A stretch of 47,304 nt of DNA from Mariprofundaceae bacterium (GTDB taxonomy: Bacteria > Pseudomonadota > Zetaproteobacteria > Mariprofundales > Mariprofundaceae): contig JALUXZ010000174.1 of assembly GCA_027018935.1 (NCBI GenBank), forward strand, positions 1 to 47,304, in the 5' to 3' direction. The position numbers and the translations under genes were made by a program. Positions 28,600-37,994 of the stretch are shown piece by piece (the stretch's first letter is position 1; every line of letters begins with the position of its first letter). The notes under the pieces are model-generated. The model was not told the origin of the DNA. It ran no database searches and saw only the letters and a program-made list of their open reading frames with translations.

Positions 28600-29412
28600 T
28601 TAATTAAAGCCACGCTTAGGCGAAGTTCTAATATGTGTGCTATATAAAGTTAGCCCTGTAAAAGCCAAGCCTCCAATCAGGTTGCCTAATACTGTTGGAA
28701 TCTCATTCCAAAGCAGGTAATCCATCACTGAGAAGTTGCCACCCATAATCATTGCAGATGGGAACAAGAACATATTCACTACGGAATGCTCAAAGCCCAT
28801 AAAGAAGAAAAGCATAATAGGCATCCACATAGCAATCACTTTACCAATCACTGTTGTTGCAATCATCGCACCAACCACACCCATCGACACCATCCAGTTA
28901 CAGAGCATTCCTCGGATAAAAATCGTTAACCACCCCGCCTCACCGTGCGAAGCATAACCCAATGTGCGAAGCTCTCCGATATGGGCAATTTTTTGACCCA
29001 CGGCACCAGGTTCAACAGTAAATGCATACGTATATACAACCGCCATCAGCACAGCCGTTGTTAATGCACCCGCAAGATTACCAACAAAAACCAGCCCCCA
29101 GTTTCTAAAAACTGAGTGAAGCGTTACGCCAGGCCTTTTATCAAGCAATGCTAAAGGTGTTAAAACAAATACCCCTGTAAGCAAATCGAAACCCATAAGG
29201 TACAACATGCAAAAACCAACAGGAAATAAAACTGCGCCAAGAATTGCTGAACCTGTTGTAACTGCAACCGTAATCGCAAATACCGCTGCAAGAGCCAAAA
29301 TAGCGCCAGCCATGTATGCACGAATTAATGTATCTTTCGTGGACATGAAGATTTTAGATTCTCCCGCATCTACCATCTTTGTTACAAACTCTGAAGGAGC
29401 CAAGTAGCTCAT
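28600..29412 (-). CDS. formate/nitrite transporter (FNT family)
   Basis: 270 aa, multi-TM; FRNWGLVFVGNLAGAL, GFEHSVVNMFLFPSAM. Confidence 0.92.
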   Translation of the reverse strand: MSYLAPSEFVTKMVDAGESKIFMSTKDTLIRAYMAGAILALAAVFAITVAVTTGSAILGAVLFPVGFCMLYLMGFDLLTGVFVLTPLALLDKRPGVTLHSVFRNWGLVFVGNLAGALTTAVLMAVVYTYAFTVEPGAVGQKIAHIGELRTLGYASHGEAGWLTIFIRGMLCNWMVSMGVVGAMIATTVIGKVIAMWMPIMLFFFMGFEHSVVNMFLFPSAMIMGGNFSVMDYLLWNEIPTVLGNLIGGLAFTGLTLYSTHIRTSPKRGFN

Positions 29413-29599
29413 AATATCTTCCTCTCTTTGATTATTCCCTTATATGCACCCATTGATTAGAGACATCCCTTTTTCAATAGTGTCGGAAAGATAAAGCAAT
29501 AAGAAGACCATATGAAAAGTAAGTAAAACAAGCGCAAACATAAAACGCCATGCGTTATTCTGATTAAAAAATATGCATCGCTGTAACAAACCAGCGGTA

Positions 29600-29643
29600 A
29601 CCTGAATAGGTACGAATCAGTTATAACTATGCTGAATAGTTAC
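29600..29643. repeat. truncated copy of the GTAACTATTCAGC-terminus MITE-like family (inverted)
   Basis: AACTATGCTGAATAGTTAC and preceding ~25 bp match the left end of the 46854-47028 and 37678-37829 elements. Confidence 0.75.
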
Positions 29644-29650
29644 ATATCGT

Positions 29651-31027
29651 TTATACAGTCTTGCCTTCCACATTGACTGCCAAAAGAGCTTCTTTTGAGG
29701 GCTTGCATGGCACAGGTATTTTTACTCGATGCCCACTACCTGGAGCCATATCCGTGGCTTCATTTTTACGCGCATCAATCATGCTCGCAATGGTAAAGGT
29801 CTTGTTGCCTTTAGGGTCAATAAGCTCAACCGAATCACCTACACAAAACTTATTTTTCACATCAAATTCTGCCAAGCCTGTTGCCTCATCATAAGCAAGC
29901 AACTCACCCACAAAACGCTGATTAAATAATAACGATGCGCCCTGCTCATAATTTTGATGCGCTGCCGTATGTCTGCGTTGATAAAAACCATCGGTATAAC
30001 CACGGTTTGCTAACGAATCGAGTTTACGCATCAAGCTCCAATCAAAATCTTTGCCTGCCACAGCATCATTGATGGCTTGTTTGTACAATTGCGTGGTACG
30101 ACCAACATAATAATGCGATTTGGTTCGTCCTTCGATTTTAAGTGAGTCCACACCAATTTTCACCAAGCGATCGACATGCTCAATCGCACGCAAATCACGC
30201 GAATTCATGATATATGTGCCATGCTCATCTTCCATCACAGGCATCAAATCACCTTGGCGATTTTCCTCTTCCAGCATATATATCTTATCAGCTTCAGGGT
30301 GACGTTCCAAATCACCACAGCTTGAAAGTGATTGCGAAAAGGGCTGCGGATTCATCACTGTTTCCATGGTTTTGGCATCAAGCACATCACCACTCACATC
30401 TTCTTTGCCTTCCTGCATATCATATTTCCAACGGCAAGCATTGGTACAACTTCCCTGATTCGCATCGCGATGATTAAAGTAGCCTGAGAGCAAGCAGCGA
30501 CCCGAATATGCAATGCAAAGCGCGCCATGCACAAACACTTCCAGCTCCATATCAGGACATTGTTGGCGAATTTCTTCGACCTCGTCCAAAGAGATTTCAC
30601 GTGATAAAATAATCCGTGAAATACCCACAGACTGCCAAAATTTCACTGCGGCATAATTCATGGTATTCGCCTGCACCGACAAATGCACAGGAATTTCAGG
30701 CCAGCGTTCGCGCACCATCATAATCAAACCAGGATCTGCCATAATCAATGCATCTGGCTTCATATCAATCACTGGCTGCATATGCTCCAGATAGCGTTTT
30801 AATTTATTGTTATGCGGCAATAAATTACTAGCCACAAAGAACTTACGCCCCAACGCGTGCGCCTCATCAATGCCCGTTTTTAAGTTTTCCAACTGAAAAT
30901 CATTATTCCTAACTCGCAACGAATAACGCGGTTGACCTGCGTACACCGCATCTGCGCCATAAGCAAAGGCATAACGCATGTTCTTAATCGTTCCAGCAGG
31001 AGCTAGTAATTCAATATTTGTATTCAT
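29651..31027 (-). CDS. yegQ: peptidase U32 family protein, YegQ/TrhP-like (tRNA uridine hydroxylation)
   Basis: LLAPAGTIKNMRYAFAYGADAVYAGQPRYSLRVRNNDF; VFVHGALCIAYSGRCLLSGYFNHRDANQGSCTNACRWKY. Confidence 0.93.
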   Translation of the reverse strand: MNTNIELLAPAGTIKNMRYAFAYGADAVYAGQPRYSLRVRNNDFQLENLKTGIDEAHALGRKFFVASNLLPHNNKLKRYLEHMQPVIDMKPDALIMADPGLIMMVRERWPEIPVHLSVQANTMNYAAVKFWQSVGISRIILSREISLDEVEEIRQQCPDMELEVFVHGALCIAYSGRCLLSGYFNHRDANQGSCTNACRWKYDMQEGKEDVSGDVLDAKTMETVMNPQPFSQSLSSCGDLERHPEADKIYMLEEENRQGDLMPVMEDEHGTYIMNSRDLRAIEHVDRLVKIGVDSLKIEGRTKSHYYVGRTTQLYKQAINDAVAGKDFDWSLMRKLDSLANRGYTDGFYQRRHTAAHQNYEQGASLLFNQRFVGELLAYDEATGLAEFDVKNKFCVGDSVELIDPKGNKTFTIASMIDARKNEATDMAPGSGHRVKIPVPCKPSKEALLAVNVEGKTV

Positions 31028-31039
31028 AAACTCTTATCC

Positions 31040-31200
31040 TTTTGCTCTGTCCTAGCTGCGCCGTAGCATCAGGTATCAAAAGGAAAAAGCGCAGTAACAC
31101 GCGCCCTTTTGAAGCCTGTAAGCGAAGGAAACAAGCAGATAGCCAGAGTGCCCTTCTTTGGTTCTTTCTTGGGCATGCAAGAAAGAACAGGACAACACCA
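31040..31200. repeat. intergenic dispersed repeat with hairpin GTTCTTTCTTG-GGCATG-CAAGAAAGAAC (31161-31188)
   Basis: Perfect 11-bp stem; overall sequence style (…TCTTTGGTTCTTTCTTGGGCATGCAAGAAAGAAC…) recalls a dispersed intergenic element seen in other proteobacteria. Confidence 0.5.
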
Positions 31201-31251
31201 CAATTCAAAACACTGAAATTTTTAGGCTTATAGTCATATTCACTCAATATA

Positions 31252-31692
31252 TCAAAGCTGAACTAACAGGCTAACAACTTCAGACTCAGAAGTCGTTTTA
31301 ACTAATAAAAAGTCATCCATGGATTTCTTATTAAATATCCTACGAAAATCCCTATCAACTTCAAAACTCCATACTTTATGATTATCACGTTCTTTTTTAG
31401 AGAATTCTGTCATCAATACTTTTAACTCGGAAGTTTTAATGAAAATAAAAATATTTGGAACGATACGAATAAAAACTAAAGAAAAATCAACATTCTTATT
31501 TTCACGTATTTTCTTGAGTATAGCTTCTCTAATATCAAACCAATACTTACCTTGTACATTTTGCGAAATCGAGGGTGATAAAATTGCAGTATCTGATTTC
31601 ATAAAAATCTGTGTGTTTTTATAGCGCTTAAAACCACTATCAAATAATAAATCTACTCTATGATTCGTCGTACCCCTGTGGTCTCCACTCAC
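31252..31692 (-). CDS. hypothetical protein
   Basis: 146-aa ORF directly adjoining the lipoprotein gene at 31692. Confidence 0.5.
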   Translation of the reverse strand: MSGDHRGTTNHRVDLLFDSGFKRYKNTQIFMKSDTAILSPSISQNVQGKYWFDIREAILKKIRENKNVDFSLVFIRIVPNIFIFIKTSELKVLMTEFSKKERDNHKVWSFEVDRDFRRIFNKKSMDDFLLVKTTSESEVVSLLVQL

Positions 31693-31979
31693 TATTTATG
31701 TTCCAAACATTTAAAAACAACTTGATTACCTTGAGGAGTCCACATCTGAACACCACTTACCTCTGTTTGTAAAATATGTGCATAAAGCCCCTTCTCTCTA
31801 CAAAAAGCATTTGCTCGCTCAATACTATCTTTTAATAACTCCCCGTTATTATTAAAGCCTCCGCGAGCATTAAGTGATAACATGTACTTATCATCTCCCA
31901 TAGGCACCGGTTTAGTTACTGTTACACAACTAGCTAACATAAAAATTATAATACTACGAGAAACTAAATCTAACACCAT
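31692..31979 (-). CDS. hypothetical lipoprotein
   Basis: 95 aa; signal peptide with lipobox-like IFMLASC; YMLSLNARGGFNNNGELLKDSIERANAFCREKG resembles small enterobacterial-type lipoproteins. Confidence 0.7.
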   Translation of the reverse strand: MVLDLVSRSIIIFMLASCVTVTKPVPMGDDKYMLSLNARGGFNNNGELLKDSIERANAFCREKGLYAHILQTEVSGVQMWTPQGNQVVFKCLEHK

Positions 31980-31980
31980 T

Positions 31981-33225
31981 TTATGCTCCTTTTTTCTCTA
32001 AATGCGCTACACGAACAGGTGCTGGCGGGTGCGAATCATGCCACGCAGAATAGAGCGAATCAGGCGTAAGGGTCGCTGCATTATCATCATACATTTTCAC
32101 CAGTGCCGAAATTAAATCCTCGGCATTGGCATGTTCCTTCGCATAATCATCGGCTTCAAACTCATGTTTGCGTGAATACATACTCATCAAAGGTGATATG
32201 GCAAACGTAAACACTGGCATAGCAAGCATAAACAAAATCAGCAGCATATAATGGGATGCATGGGATACGCCCAAGCCCTCATAGAACCATGCTTGCTCGC
32301 CCAACCAACCCAATATAGCAAAACCCGCCAACGACATAGCAAACATCAAAACCATACGTTTTTTGATATGGTTACGCTTAAAGTGCCCCAATTCATGTGC
32401 CAACACTGCCAAGGTTTCATTGGTGCTTAATTGCTCCAACAAGGTATCAAAAAACACAATGCGCTTGGATTTTCCAAAGCCTGAAAAATAAGCATTACCA
32501 TGACTTGAACGTTTGGAGCCATCCATCTGAAATAAACCATCGCTTTCAAAGCCGCAACGTTGCAATAATCCTTCAATAGAAGTTTTTAATTCGCCATCTT
32601 CCATCGGTTCAAATTTGTTAAACAATGGTGCAATAAAAGTCGGATAAGCCCACATCATCAAGATAGAAAAGCCAGTCCACACACCCCAAGCCCATAACCA
32701 CCACATTTCACCAGCAGACTGCATCAACCATAAAATTACCCAAATCAGTGGCGCACCAATCGCCAGCATCAATGCCATTTGCTTCAATAAATCAGAAATA
32801 TACAAGCCGAAAGTCATCTTATTAAAGCCAAACGCTTGCTCGACCTTAAATGTGGAATACAATGAAAAAGGCAATTCCAACAAGCTTCCTAACATGGAGA
32901 ATACAATTAAAAACACCACGCCTGTTGTCAGTGCTGACCACTGCCAAGCCCGCAACCATTGATCGAGAATGTCTAATCCGCCACCCAATGTCCAAAGCAG
33001 TAAAAGCCCCAAACCATATAACCCACTCCATGTGCCAAGCTTCATTTTTGCCATGGTATAATCAGCTGCCTTTTGATGTGATTCAAGTGAAATTACATCT
33101 GCAAAACGCTCTGGCACAGCATCTCGATGCGTTACAATCGAGCGCATATGTCGTTGGTCTAAATAAAAATCAATGGCTGTAGAAAGCAATAAAGCGGTAA
33201 GAAAAATCCAAGTAAATGTTAACAT
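31981..33225 (-). CDS. M48 family metallopeptidase, Ste24/CAAX prenyl protease-like
   Basis: ETLAVLAHELGHFKRNHIKKRMVL; SRKHEFEADDYAKEHANAEDLISALVKM; start at Met17 of the listed ORF. Confidence 0.94.
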   Translation of the reverse strand: MLTFTWIFLTALLLSTAIDFYLDQRHMRSIVTHRDAVPERFADVISLESHQKAADYTMAKMKLGTWSGLYGLGLLLLWTLGGGLDILDQWLRAWQWSALTTGVVFLIVFSMLGSLLELPFSLYSTFKVEQAFGFNKMTFGLYISDLLKQMALMLAIGAPLIWVILWLMQSAGEMWWLWAWGVWTGFSILMMWAYPTFIAPLFNKFEPMEDGELKTSIEGLLQRCGFESDGLFQMDGSKRSSHGNAYFSGFGKSKRIVFFDTLLEQLSTNETLAVLAHELGHFKRNHIKKRMVLMFAMSLAGFAILGWLGEQAWFYEGLGVSHASHYMLLILFMLAMPVFTFAISPLMSMYSRKHEFEADDYAKEHANAEDLISALVKMYDDNAATLTPDSLYSAWHDSHPPAPVRVAHLEKKGA

Positions 33226-33329
33226 GCCGCGTATAGTGCCATTGCCTACACAGAACTCAAAATAACATGCCAATTCTTCACATTAAAAGTAAATAATTAT
33301 GTATCATGTCCCTCGAACTGCGAACTCCC

Positions 33330-33656
33330 TTACCTCCAAAAAACCAATGCCCAAATTGACAAGCTTGCAAATAAGATCGAAGAGGCAACGCATCCATAGT
33401 ATTTATATGGGGCTTCATTTCTAAGCACTCTACCGTCGCCATACCCAAAACCTTTGTAAACCAGCCCTCTCACTAAAACCCAAATAAAATAAACCGAAAA
33501 TGATGAAAATATGAAATATCCAAGAATCGTATTCTCTTTTTCTCTCTCAAATATTACTAGAATTACAATCACTATAAATATGAATAAATAACCTAAGAAA
33601 TCATAGAGTTTCTTTTCTTTATTTGCTCTTTTACTCTTATTTGAAAGATTAATCAT
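33330..33656 (-). CDS. small hypothetical membrane protein (paralogue of 33822-34169)
   Basis: 108 aa; shares EKENTILGYFIFS / VLVRGLVYKGFGY pattern with the neighbouring ORF. Confidence 0.65.
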   Translation of the reverse strand: MINLSNKSKRANKEKKLYDFLGYLFIFIVIVILVIFEREKENTILGYFIFSSFSVYFIWVLVRGLVYKGFGYGDGRVLRNEAPYKYYGCVASSILFASLSIWALVFWR

Positions 33657-33686
33657 TTAAAGAACCGTATGTTGATGGGTGAATTA

Positions 33687-33774
33687 GGGGGACACAATAT
33701 ATAATTTAACCTATTCATAAGCCTAGAATGGCAACCTTCCAGTACAAAATCAAATAATTATGTATTGCGTCCCC
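33687..33774. repeat. 88-bp MITE/REP-like element, ends GGGGGACACAATATATAATT ... ATAATTATGTATTGCGTCCCC
   Basis: Near-identical to 34616-34703; subterminal inverted repeats. Confidence 0.9.
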
Positions 33775-33821
33775 GAATTCCCTGAACTCGCAATAACTCA
33801 TGCCCCGTTTTGGCTGTTTTT

Positions 33822-34169
33822 TCAATTCCATATCACCACATTTAAAAATGCAACAATCAAAAAAATGGTTACCAGCACATAATAAGTCGCCCAAATATAA
33901 TATTTTGATACTGAGTCTTTCTTGCATATAGGTTTGGGTTTATATGGGAACTCTTCGTATATCATCCCTCTAACAAGAATAAATACGCTATAAGGGATGC
34001 TCAATGAGAAAAAAAGGTATCCCAACATCTTATTTTCTTCATCGCCCTCAAAAAAGCTAATTATTGCAAGCACAGAAACAACAAACAATAAAAACAGATG
34101 CTTTTTGTATTCTCGTCTTCTTCTAAATATAATATTCAGATTATGAATCCACGAAGTATTTCCTTTCAT
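33822..34169 (-). CDS. small hypothetical membrane protein (paralogue of 33330-33656)
   Basis: 115 aa; DEENKMLGYLFFS / ILVRGMIYEEFPY aligns with the neighbour. Confidence 0.65.
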   Translation of the reverse strand: MKGNTSWIHNLNIIFRRRREYKKHLFLLFVVSVLAIISFFEGDEENKMLGYLFFSLSIPYSVFILVRGMIYEEFPYKPKPICKKDSVSKYYIWATYYVLVTIFLIVAFLNVVIWN

Positions 34170-34263
34170 TTGAGGTTCCCGTAGGTAGATGGATCTGGTG
34201 GGTTGCCAATAAACTCACCCATGCCAGTTGCAATACCTATAGCTATAAATAATTCGCGAATTC

Positions 34264-34351
34264 GGGGGACATAATACATAATTTAACCTATTCATTAGCC
34301 CAGAATGGCGACCTTCTGACACAAAATCAAATAATTAAGTATTGCGCCCCC
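34264..34351. repeat. 88-bp MITE/REP-like element, second copy
   Basis: GGGGGACATAATACATAATTTAACC ... AATAATTAAGTATTGCGCCCCC. Confidence 0.9.
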
Positions 34352-34352
34352 T

Positions 34353-34410
34353 CGGAATTGGAAAACACTCTTTTCAACACAAACTTAGATAATTATGTAT
34401 TATGTCCCCC
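34353..34410. repeat. partial (one-ended) copy of the 88-bp element
   Basis: Ends TAGATAATTATGTATTATGTCCCCC; another end fragment lies at 33287-33313 (AATAATTATGTATCATGTCCC). Confidence 0.75.
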
Positions 34411-34468
34411 AAACTGAGGGTCTAATTAAAGGGTAGCGTCGCCTTTTTCTTACAAGTAAAGTATCCGC

Positions 34469-34633
34469 ATGATATTCGAAGTCGTTTACGCAATAATAAC
34501 TGTGATAAGTAGTATTATTTTAACCCACCTATCTATTAAAAAACTGGGTTGCAAAAAAGGCCTTAACGGCATCCTTCCTCTAGGGTATTATCTAATCAGC
34601 CTAACTTTGGAATTCGGGGGACGTAATACATAA
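34469..34633 (+). pseudogene. small ORF apparently truncated by insertion of an 88-bp repeat
   Basis: MIFEVVYAIITVISSIILTHLSIKKLGCKKGLNGILPLGYYLISLTLEFGGRNT*; final codons and stop come from the repeat starting at 34616. Confidence 0.4.
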
Positions 34634-34703
34634 TTCAACCTATTCATAAGCCTAGAATGGCAACCTTCCAGTACAAAATCAAATAATTATGTATTGCGTC
34701 CCC
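34616..34703. repeat. 88-bp MITE/REP-like element, third copy
   Basis: GGGGGACGTAATACATAATTCAACC ... AATAATTATGTATTGCGTCCCC, flanked on both sides by GGAATTC/GAATTCC. Confidence 0.9.
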
Positions 34704-34745
34704 GAATTCCAAAAATACGATGACTTACATCATCGTTGATTGTCT

Positions 34746-35087
34746 TTAGTCGCTGCCAAAAATACTCGCACTTTCTTTTGAAAGTGTGGCTTTAATGCCC
34801 GCTTTTGAACACGACAAAGTGATGACCGTAAAATCCATCGGAAATGACACTTCTTTGCTTAAATCGAGCTTTCCACTTAATGAACTTACGCCATCAGCAA
34901 TGATATTATATGGAACTTCACGGCAATCCCCTGAACCAATAAGCACCAAACGCACCATTTTGCTATCGCTAGTAATCACGCCCGGCGTGCCATGGTCAAT
35001 CATATAAGTATACGTCGAAGCAGAAGCATTGACTCCACCCAAAAACATCAATGGCAACGCTAATATAAATAATTTTCTCAACATCAT
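34746..35087 (-). CDS. small secreted hypothetical protein
   Basis: 113 aa, signal peptide MMLRKLFILALPLMFLGGVNASA. Confidence 0.65.
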   Translation of the reverse strand: MMLRKLFILALPLMFLGGVNASASTYTYMIDHGTPGVITSDSKMVRLVLIGSGDCREVPYNIIADGVSSLSGKLDLSKEVSFPMDFTVITLSCSKAGIKATLSKESASIFGSD

Positions 35088-35124
35088 TATCTCCTTTTTT
35101 ACACATTCTAACGTTCGTTTTTTT

Positions 35125-35228
35125 GTAACTATTCAGCATATTCTTGTTGATGCTTGAGAAAATCACCCCTCATCCCAACCTTCTCCCCTCAATGGGAGAA
35201 GAGGCTTGGAAACATGCTGAATAGTTAG
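35125..35228. mobile_element. MITE-like element, TIR GTAACTATTCAGCAT ... ATGCTGAATAGTTA
   Basis: Shares termini with 37488-37643, 37678-37829 and 46854-47028. Confidence 0.8.
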
Positions 35229-35311
35229 CAACTTTTTGTATCATTTTCTGAAATCAAACACCCCAAGCGATGTAATACAAGACCCCAAAGTATAATTTGT
35301 TAGCATACCCC

Positions 35312-37474
35312 ATGAGTTCTGCACATGTGCCTTTCAACAAGCCTATTTTTTCCTACCCAAAATATTGGGCGGAATGTTTTGGTATTGCTCCACAGTTGCC
35401 CATGAACCGCGCCGAGATGACGGCTCTCGGCTGGGATAGCTGCGATATTATTTTGGTCACAGGCGATGCTTACGTTGATTTACCAAGCTTTGGCATGGCA
35501 GTGATGGGGCGTGTTTTAGAAGCACAGGGTTTTCGCGTTGGTATCATTGCCCAACCTGATTGGAAATCCGCAGATGCATTTCGAGCCCTTGGTAAACCCA
35601 ATTTATTTTGGGGTGTCACCGCTGGCAATATGGATTCCATGGTCAACCGCTATACATCCGAGCGCCGTATTCGCAGCGATGATGCTTATACACCGGGTGA
35701 TATTGGCGGCAAACGCCCAGATAGAGCTGTGACTGTGTATGCCCAACGTTGCCGAGAAGCATTTAAAGGTGTGCCTGTAGTGATTGGTGGCATTGAAGCG
35801 AGCCTACGCCGTATTGCCCATTATGATTATTGGTCGGATAAGGTGCGTCGCTCTGTTTTGATGGATTCCAAGGCTGATATTCTAGTTTATGGCAATGGCG
35901 AACGACAAATTATCGAAATTGCACATCGTTTGGCAGATGGCGAATCCATCAAAGAGATGTTGCATATTCGTGGTACTGCCGTAATGAGCAAAGGTGTCCC
36001 TGCTGGTTGGTTGGAAAAAGACTCGACTGACATTGATGCCCCCGGCGCACTCATTGAGCATAAAGACCCCTATGCCATGACAGGACAAAACAATGATTGT
36101 GATGAAAAGTCATTGGCTCAGAAGGCACATCGCGAACGTGAAGAATCCATCCCTATTTCCATTTTAGATGTGTCAAAAAAACGTGATAAAACAGTCATTC
36201 GCATGCCATCCTATGAAGATGTTGCCAACGATGAGGTGCTTTATGCCCATGCCTCACGCTTATTGCATTTAGAAACCAACCCAGGCAATGCTCGCGCCTT
36301 GATTCAACGCCATGGCACACGTGAGGTATGGATTAATCCCCCGCCGATTCCATTAACTACCGAGGAGTTGGACGCTGTATTTGATTTGCCTTATTCACGC
36401 CTACCTTATATCGGTTATGGCGACATCAAAGCTCCCGAAAGTAAAATTCCTGCTTATGAAATGATTAAGACCTCGGTCAACATTATGCGTGGTTGCTTTG
36501 GCGGCTGCACATTTTGCTCTATTACCGAACATGAAGGACGCATCATTCAAAGCAGATCAAAAAAATCAATTTTACGTGAAGTTGAAGAAATTCGCGAAAA
36601 AACGCCAAGTTTTACAGGCAATATCTCCGATTTGGGCGGGCCAACCGCCAATATGTACCGTTTAAAATGTAAATCGGCAGAGATTGAAGCGGCATGTCGT
36701 AAGCCATCCTGTGTATTTCCAGATATATGCAGCAATTTAAACACCAACCACGACCCTTTGATTGATTTATATCGCTCGGCTCGCAAGCTCAAAGGCATCA
36801 AACGCGTATTTATTGCCTCAGGCCTGCGTTATGACTTGGCGGTTAAATCACCTGCTTACATCAAAGAGCTGGTCACCCATCATGTTGGGGGATATTTAAA
36901 AATTGCCCCTGAACATACCGAAGGCGAGCCACTTGATAAGATGATGAAGCCTGGCATTGGAACCTACGATGCATTCAAAAAACTCTTTGAGAAATTCTCC
37001 AAAGAAGCTGGTAAAAAACAGTATTTAATCCCTTATTTTATTGCTGCTCATCCGGGCACAACAGATAAAGATATGCTCAATCTTGCATTATGGTTGAAAA
37101 AGAATGATTACAAAGCCGATCAAGTACAGGCGTTTTTACCATCGCCCATGTCCACAGCTTCTGCGATGTACCGCTCTGAGCGCAACCCACTGAAGAAAAT
37201 AAGTCGCAAGCAGGCAAAGTATGCTGAAAAAGTGTTTATTCCACGCCGTAAAAAGCAACGCGACTTGCACAAAGCTTTTTTACGCTATCATGATAAAAAC
37301 AACTGGCCTATGCTTAGAGAAGCCTTAAAAAGCATGGGCAGAACTGATTTAATTGGTAGTGGTGAGCATCAGTTAGTTCCTGCATCACACGAACAACATA
37401 CGAACAAATCGCAACGTTCGAACTTTCGCACCCAGCACACACGTAAAAACAAGCGTAAAGGTTCACGTTATTAA
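35312..37474 (+). CDS. ygiQ: YgiQ family radical SAM protein
   Basis: [22 protein letters not shown] radical-SAM motif; N-terminal UPF0313 pattern [26 protein letters not shown]; start at Met6 of the listed ORF. Confidence 0.95.
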   Translation: MSSAHVPFNKPIFSYPKYWAECFGIAPQLPMNRAEMTALGWDSCDIILVTGDAYVDLPSFGMAVMGRVLEAQGFRVGIIAQPDWKSADAFRALGKPNLFWGVTAGNMDSMVNRYTSERRIRSDDAYTPGDIGGKRPDRAVTVYAQRCREAFKGVPVVIGGIEASLRRIAHYDYWSDKVRRSVLMDSKADILVYGNGERQIIEIAHRLADGESIKEMLHIRGTAVMSKGVPAGWLEKDSTDIDAPGALIEHKDPYAMTGQNNDCDEKSLAQKAHREREESIPISILDVSKKRDKTVIRMPSYEDVANDEVLYAHASRLLHLETNPGNARALIQRHGTREVWINPPPIPLTTEELDAVFDLPYSRLPYIGYGDIKAPESKIPAYEMIKTSVNIMRGCFGGCTFCSITEHEGRIIQSRSKKSILREVEEIREKTPSFTGNISDLGGPTANMYRLKCKSAEIEAACRKPSCVFPDICSNLNTNHDPLIDLYRSARKLKGIKRVFIASGLRYDLAVKSPAYIKELVTHHVGGYLKIAPEHTEGEPLDKMMKPGIGTYDAFKKLFEKFSKEAGKKQYLIPYFIAAHPGTTDKDMLNLALWLKKNDYKADQVQAFLPSPMSTASAMYRSERNPLKKISRKQAKYAEKVFIPRRKKQRDLHKAFLRYHDKNNWPMLREALKSMGRTDLIGSGEHQLVPASHEQHTNKSQRSNFRTQHTRKNKRKGSRY

Positions 37475-37487
37475 ACAATTCAGATTC

Positions 37488-37643
37488 GTAACTATTCAGC
37501 ATAGCCCTCCCTCGTTCTTTTAAGGGACAAGGTGAATTGCCCAGCAAGAGAGAGACTCTCGTTGATATTTTAGAAAATCACCCCTCATCCCAACCTTCTC
37601 CCCTCAATGGGAGAAGGGGCTTAGAAGCATGCTGAATAGTTAC
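37488..37643. mobile_element. 156-bp MITE-like element, TIR GTAACTATTCAGCAT ... ATGCTGAATAGTTAC
   Basis: Perfect terminal inverted repeats; internal block shared with 18598-18655 and 35125-35228. Confidence 0.85.
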
Positions 37644-37677
37644 TCAGATTCTAACTTCATAAAGCACAAATAAAAAA

Positions 37678-37829
37678 GTAACTATTCAGCATAGTTATAA
37701 ATAAACTTGTAGCTGTTCAGATTACCGAGTTTTTTTCTGCTAGCAAGGCGAAAAAGCGTAGCTTACTACTGTAAGTGAGCATTTTTCAACGCAGCTAGCG
37801 GGAAAATAAACGGCAAGCTGAATAGTTAC
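37678..37829. mobile_element. 152-bp MITE-like element, TIR GTAACTATTCAGC ... GCTGAATAGTTAC
   Basis: Terminal inverted repeats plus palindromic core GCGTAGCTTACTACTGTAAGTGAGC; homologous to 46854-47028. Confidence 0.85.
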
Positions 37830-37833
37830 ATAA

Positions 37834-37861
37834 AAAAGGCTCGCGAAATCGCGAGCCTTTT
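37834..37861. terminator. bidirectional Rho-independent terminator AAAAGGCTCGCGA-AA-TCGCGAGCCTTTT
   Basis: 13-bp perfect stem with A and T tracts between convergent ygiQ (+) and the OmpA gene (-). Confidence 0.9.
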
Positions 37862-37994
37862 ATCGTGAATCATGAATTGAAGTGCCGCCCCCCCAAATTT
37901 TTTATTGAGATTCCATGATTAAAATATAAGTATCAATGGATACCCGCCTTCGCGGGCATGACGATTAAGTGGCACTCAATTTATCACTATAAGC

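Noticed and set aside
31011-31247. 78-aa ORF upstream of yegQ
   Set aside because: Spans an intergenic dispersed repeat; translation resembles the spurious short ORFs commonly called on such elements
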